In this document: piece by piece, positions 35,324 through 38,186 of the stretch | How the letters are laid out: each line of letters begins with the position of its first letter | How positions within the stretch are numbered: position 1 is the first letter of the stretch | From: Bacillota bacterium | GTDB taxonomy: Bacteria; Bacillota; Clostridia; Clostridiales; Clostridiaceae | DNA: 38,186 bases | NCBI GenBank assembly: GCA_023435985.1 | Contig: JAEZKY010000011.1 | Span: 1-38,186, forward strand | Reading direction: 5' to 3' | Translations under genes and position numbers: made by a program | The notes under the pieces: generated by a model | Database searches by the model: none | What the model saw: the letters and a program-made list of their open reading frames with translations, nothing else | What the model was told of the DNA's origin: nothing

Positions 35324-35357
35324 ATGTGCCCTCTAATTTATTTTTTAGAAAAAAAAA

Positions 35358-35448
35358 TGGCGGAAAGATAGGGATTCGAACCCTAGGTACGCTTACACGC
35401 ACGCCGGTTTTCAAGACCGGTGCCTTAAACCAACTCGACCATCTTTCC
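35358..35448 (-). tRNA. tRNA-Ser(TGA), copy 2
   Basis: Same as 34887-34977 except for one G-to-A change (minus strand) in the variable-arm loop, outside any stem. Anticodon TGA, encoded CCA. Confidence 0.95.
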
Positions 35449-35574
35449 ACGTCTCACGACAAGTATCATTATAGCAAGTAATTATAATTATGTCAACTAT
35501 TTTATTATATTTTCTTTACTTAGTTTTGTTTTAATTATAAAAATAGCATATATCACTATACCTATATATTAAAT

Positions 35575-35805
35575 TTAATATGAAATTTTTTTAGTACAGA
35601 CAATATCTACACCAGTGTTCATAATATTTTTACATATAATATCTCCAATATTAATAGGCGTACTTGCATAAATCCTGCTAAGAACCTTAGAAAATTCTCT
35701 CCATAGGCTCTTCTCTATTGGCTTATTACTCTTTACTGATACAACTTTATAATTTTGATTACCTTTTATTCTAACTACACTAGTAAATACATCTTTATCA
35801 ACCAT
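35575..35805 (-). CDS. Truncated DUF1667-family protein lacking the Cys-rich N-terminal half
   Basis: A 76-residue protein. TSVVRIKG, VVSVKSNKPIEKSL and PINIGDIICKNIMNTGVDIVCTKK match the C-terminal half of DUF1667 proteins, which usually accompany GlpA-like oxidoreductases and start with a CPxGC...CxRG region that could bind metal. That N-terminal part is absent: the gene starts at ATG 35805 behind AAAGGGGA, only 16 bases after the oxidoreductase stop codon. The reading frame is intact and well spaced, so it looks like a kept short form rather than debris. It presumably partners the upstream FAD protein; the reaction is unknown. Confidence 0.65.
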   Translation of the reverse strand: MVDKDVFTSVVRIKGNQNYKVVSVKSNKPIEKSLWREFSKVLSRIYASTPINIGDIICKNIMNTGVDIVCTKKISY

Positions 35806-35821
35806 TTTTAATCCCCTTTAC

Positions 35822-37219
35822 TTAAATTTCATTGAACTCTTTAATTCTTCCCACTAGAATATTAGAATCCATAGAATCATCTACTATATTCAAGATACTT
35901 TTATCCATTTCTCTAGCTAAAATTTTTATAATTTTCATATTACAATACGAACCCTTACAGCTTCCTATTCCTATTCCAGTACGCCTTTTTACTCCTTCAA
36001 CAGTTCTTGCTCCTAAAGGTCGTCTTATAGAGTCAATAATTTCACCTTCTGATATATTATTGCAATTGCAAACTATATTTCCGTAGCGATTGTCTACTGA
36101 AATTATCTTATTTCTCTGTTCCTTAGACATATTTCTAAATACATACACATCTCTTTTTTTATCAATAAAATCTCTTTTTTTAGTTATATTCATATTTACT
36201 TTAAGCTTTTCTTCTATATCTTTAGCAATAGCCGGTGCAATTGTTATTTGAGCATAATGATTTCCTGCAATCTGTATATATCCCATCTCAACATTACTAT
36301 TATCTATAAGAATATTATTTCCACTATATGTTTCTGTAAATATGTTAGTTATTAATTCTTTATCTATATGTTTTAATATATTTTTAGATAATATTAATTC
36401 CTTGTCCAATCCTAAACATTTATTACTCTTGATCGCTATTAAATTTCCTTTTGACGATGTCGTAGGCATATTTATTATGAATGTATCTTCATCTATATCA
36501 TCAATAACAATAGTGTTTATAATATTTTCTAATTTTTCATTTAACAATATATAATTTATTCTCTTGTTTTTTACTTCATTTTGAGCCTCATAAAATGTTC
36601 CATTTGAAAATTCATTTGGAATTGTATTAATTACAAATTTACATGTAAATTTATTTTTATTTGTAGTTACTTTAAATCCTTTAGAAATAGATTTTATATC
36701 TATAACTTCTTCCTCTAATCTAAAGTTCACGCCATTATCTGCAGCTACTTCTGCATAAGAAATTGCTAGATTGTATGGAGAAATTATTGCCGTATTTTCA
36801 GAATATAATGCTTTATTTATATTTGTTTGCAAATTAGGTTCTATATCATAAATAGCACTGTCTTCTATTATATGAACACAATCTATACATCGTTCTTTAG
36901 CTCTTTTATTTATTTTATCAAGTACTTTGAATCTAGCTTCATTTGAGGTTATCCTTAATGATCCTACTTTTTTATATGCAACATTAAACTTTTGACAATG
37001 CTCTTCAATTAGTTTTCTTCCAATGCACTCTAATTTAGCTATAGTGCTATCATCTGTTTCTGAACCATCATAAATAATTGCCGTATTAGCAAATGATATA
37101 TCATTTGCTATATCATAATCTTTTTCAATCAATGCTATGTTTATATTATATTTAGAAAGTTCATATGCAACTGCACACCCAATTATTCCTCCACCTAAAA
37201 TTAATACATCATAGTCCAT
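35822..37219 (-). CDS. Divergent GlpA-like FAD-dependent oxidoreductase with C-terminal BFD [2Fe-2S] domain
   Basis: A 465-residue flavoprotein. Residues 4-35 are the FAD-binding Rossmann segment (VLILGGGIIGCAVAYELSKY, then IALIEKD). The DAO/GlpA-type body follows, but the usual NSGIVH-like block after it reads NTAIIYDGSE, so the active site is altered. Residues 385-435 are a BFD-like [2Fe-2S] domain with four cysteines: IVCNCNNISEGEI, GARTVEGVKRRTG and GSCKGSYC. Relatives oxidise glycerol-3-phosphate or 2-hydroxy acids; the substrate here cannot be named. It starts two bases after niaR, with its GGAGG inside the niaR end, so translation is coupled. The usual second NAD-dependent oxidoreductase of GlpA/DUF1667 clusters is missing. 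Confidence 0.8.
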   Translation of the reverse strand: MDYDVLILGGGIIGCAVAYELSKYNINIALIEKDYDIANDISFANTAIIYDGSETDDSTIAKLECIGRKLIEEHCQKFNVAYKKVGSLRITSNEARFKVLDKINKRAKERCIDCVHIIEDSAIYDIEPNLQTNINKALYSENTAIISPYNLAISYAEVAADNGVNFRLEEEVIDIKSISKGFKVTTNKNKFTCKFVINTIPNEFSNGTFYEAQNEVKNKRINYILLNEKLENIINTIVIDDIDEDTFIINMPTTSSKGNLIAIKSNKCLGLDKELILSKNILKHIDKELITNIFTETYSGNNILIDNSNVEMGYIQIAGNHYAQITIAPAIAKDIEEKLKVNMNITKKRDFIDKKRDVYVFRNMSKEQRNKIISVDNRYGNIVCNCNNISEGEIIDSIRRPLGARTVEGVKRRTGIGIGSCKGSYCNMKIIKILAREMDKSILNIVDDSMDSNILVGRIKEFNEI

Positions 37220-37221
37220 TA

Positions 37222-37743
37222 TTAATCCTCCAAATCTGATACAATAAAATTGTGTTTTCTTAATTCTAATATAATTAACTCAATATCTTCTTGACTTTCT
37301 GCCGCTATCGTATGAAGATGAACACCATTTGTTAATGCTGATAGTAATTTTGCCTTTTGCTCATTATATTTTTGAATAAATTTATTCAGCTCATTGTAAT
37401 TTTTAATCATAAGCATTCCTTTTATTTCTCCATATAATGGATGTTCTACTATAACATCTTCAACTGTTCCTCCATATTTAATTACTATACTTAATTCATC
37501 AAACATTTCCTCTTCTGTATGTGTTACCGCGATAATTGCTCTGACTTTATGCTGATTTGCATTTATTATATATCCATCTGGAGTTGCAATTATATTTTGA
37601 CCCTCAGCCCTAAGAATAGCTATATCTTTTACTATAACTTGCCTAGTTACAGAATACTTTTTAGCTATAATACTTCCTTTTAATGGCTCATGATTTTCTA
37701 ATAATAATTTTATTATATTTTCTCTTCTCTCATTAGAATTCAT
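37222..37743 (-). CDS. niaR: NiaR-type niacin-responsive repressor (HTH_11 + 3H domain)
   Basis: A 173-residue regulator. Residues 3-58 form a winged helix (RRENIIKLLLENHEPLKGS, IIAKKYSVTRQVIVKDIAILR). The C-terminal 3H domain shows its three histidine blocks: AVTHTEEEMFDEL, VEHPLYGEI and NGVHLHTIAA, the presumed metal and niacin binding site. NiaR/YrxA proteins repress NAD synthesis or niacin uptake genes when niacin is present. I chose ATG 37743 because GGGAGG lies five bases upstream; a TTG eight codons earlier overlaps that site. It leads an operon with the FAD oxidoreductase, which is not a known NiaR target, so its real targets may lie elsewhere. Confidence 0.85.
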   Translation of the reverse strand: MNSNERRENIIKLLLENHEPLKGSIIAKKYSVTRQVIVKDIAILRAEGQNIIATPDGYIINANQHKVRAIIAVTHTEEEMFDELSIVIKYGGTVEDVIVEHPLYGEIKGMLMIKNYNELNKFIQKYNEQKAKLLSALTNGVHLHTIAAESQEDIELIILELRKHNFIVSDLED

Positions 37744-37767
37744 ATTTGCCTCCCTTCCCAATTTCAA

Positions 37768-38039
37768 TTATCACTAAAATCAAATAAGTAATATAATTAT
37801 ATTATTTATTTACTATCTTTATATTATCATAATATTTAAACAGATTTATACTATCTTAGATTAAATATCCTTATAATTTTATCATAATTTAGATTTCATC
37901 CAAATCAATAATAGTATAAATTTGCGTTACAACCTTGTATTATTAAATTTTAACTCATCATAATATTATATTAGTGATTTTCTATTTATTTATTAAAAAA
38001 TATGTACCTATCAGGTTAACTTAAATAATTATATAACAA
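37768..38039. other. AT-rich region upstream of niaR
   Basis: This stretch must contain the niaR promoter and any operator, but I find no consensus hexamers or convincing dyad. No ORF or RNA gene is seen. Confidence 0.4.
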
Positions 38040-38069
38040 AAAAAGTTATGAATTGCTCCATAACTTTTT
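38040..38069 (-). terminator. Terminator after the tRNA-Ala/Met cluster
   Basis: AAAAAGTTATG and CATAACTTTTT pair around an eight-base loop, with further T residues on the minus-strand 3' side. It starts three bases after the tRNA-Ala 3' end. Confidence 0.8.
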
Positions 38070-38071
38070 AA

Positions 38072-38147
38072 TGGTGGAGATAAAGAGATTCGAACTCTTG
38101 ACCCCCTGCGTGCAAGGCAGGTGCTCTCCCAACTGAGCTATACCCCC
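38072..38147 (-). tRNA. tRNA-Ala(TGC)
   Basis: Minus strand: acceptor GGGGGTA/TATCTCC with two G-U pairs, AGCTCAGTTGGGAGAGC D arm, anticodon loop CTTGCAC with TGC, T arm AAGAG-TTCGAAT-CTCTT, A discriminator, encoded CCA. Confidence 0.96.
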
Positions 38148-38148
38148 A

Positions 38149-38186
38149 TGGTGGACCTTCAGGGACTCGAACCCTAGACCTACCGG
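38149..38186 (-). tRNA. Partial tRNA, probably tRNA-Met(CAT)
   Basis: Only the 3' part is inside the window: end of an anticodon stem (CCGG), variable loop TAGGTC, T arm TAGGG-TTCGAGT-CCCTG, acceptor AAGGTCC, A discriminator, CCA. The anticodon is outside. The pattern resembles clostridial elongator tRNA-Met. It is one base from tRNA-Ala, so both belong to one tRNA operon. Confidence 0.7.

Noticed and set aside
34733..35448. CRISPR-like or mobile repeat
   Set aside because: The repeated units are complete tRNA-Ser genes with terminators; no integrase or attachment-site duplication is present.
35822..37219. Assignment of the FAD protein as L-aspartate oxidase (NadB) because of the niaR neighbour
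   Set aside because: The C-terminal BFD [2Fe-2S] cysteine pattern and the DUF1667-like neighbour indicate the GlpA-like group; NadB motifs are not seen.

Overview
The window is low-GC Firmicutes DNA that fits Clostridium sensu stricto (beijerinckii/butyricum-like). The evidence is the AT-rich intergenic regions, strong AGGAGG-type ribosome sites, frequent TTG/GTG starts, a Csp/SleC-type spore-germination gene, a PUA-less ProB, AddAB, a NiaR repressor and tRNA genes with encoded CCA. This is mostly chromosomal housekeeping DNA. I see no phage, transposon, CRISPR array or plasmid function.

Layout. 1-2323 (-): a Csp-type subtilase whose frame runs without a stop into a SleC (spore cortex-lytic enzyme) pro-region and off the window edge. 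2465-5262 (-): an XRE regulator with a dead S24-like domain, a DUF3783 protein, a cyclophilin and glutamate racemase. 5511-6620 (+): an HD-GYP protein. 6699-7003 (-): a 78-residue unknown protein behind a consensus promoter with a LexA-type operator in its spacer. 7161-11698 (-): carAB behind a PyrR-type attenuator. 12026-16487 (-): an SDR, methylglyoxal synthase, proBA and a TrhA/hemolysin III protein. 16710-21056: a DUF1836 regulator, a YkpA/YbiT-like ABC-F protein, a TetR regulator and phosphatidylserine decarboxylase. 21426-26730: a secreted choline-binding-repeat protein, tRNA-Arg, an orphan soluble histidine kinase, a short DUF1189-like membrane protein and an L,D-transpeptidase. 26804-34603 (-): addB-addA and a GNAT acetyltransferase. 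34733-35448 (-): a duplicated pair of tRNA-Ser genes. 35575-37743 (-): niaR, a GlpA-like FAD/[2Fe-2S] oxidoreductase and a truncated DUF1667 protein. 38072-38186 (-): tRNA-Ala and the 3' part of a probable tRNA-Met.

Three regulatory circuits can be read from the DNA. (i) carAB: a TTGACA-N17-TAGAAT promoter, a PyrR-binding motif and a terminator, giving pyrimidine repression by attenuation. (ii) A new-looking SOS gene at 6699-6935. (iii) Two operators of identical 7-7-7 design, ACRTAGT-N7-ACTAYGT, in the divergent region between the TrhA/hemolysin III gene and the DUF1836 gene. This suggests that the DUF1836 protein controls itself and the membrane protein.

The points most worth a second look are the in-frame Csp-SleC fusion (protease joined to its probable substrate), the SOS small protein, the DUF1836/TrhA operator pair, and the niaR-oxidoreductase-truncated DUF1667 operon.
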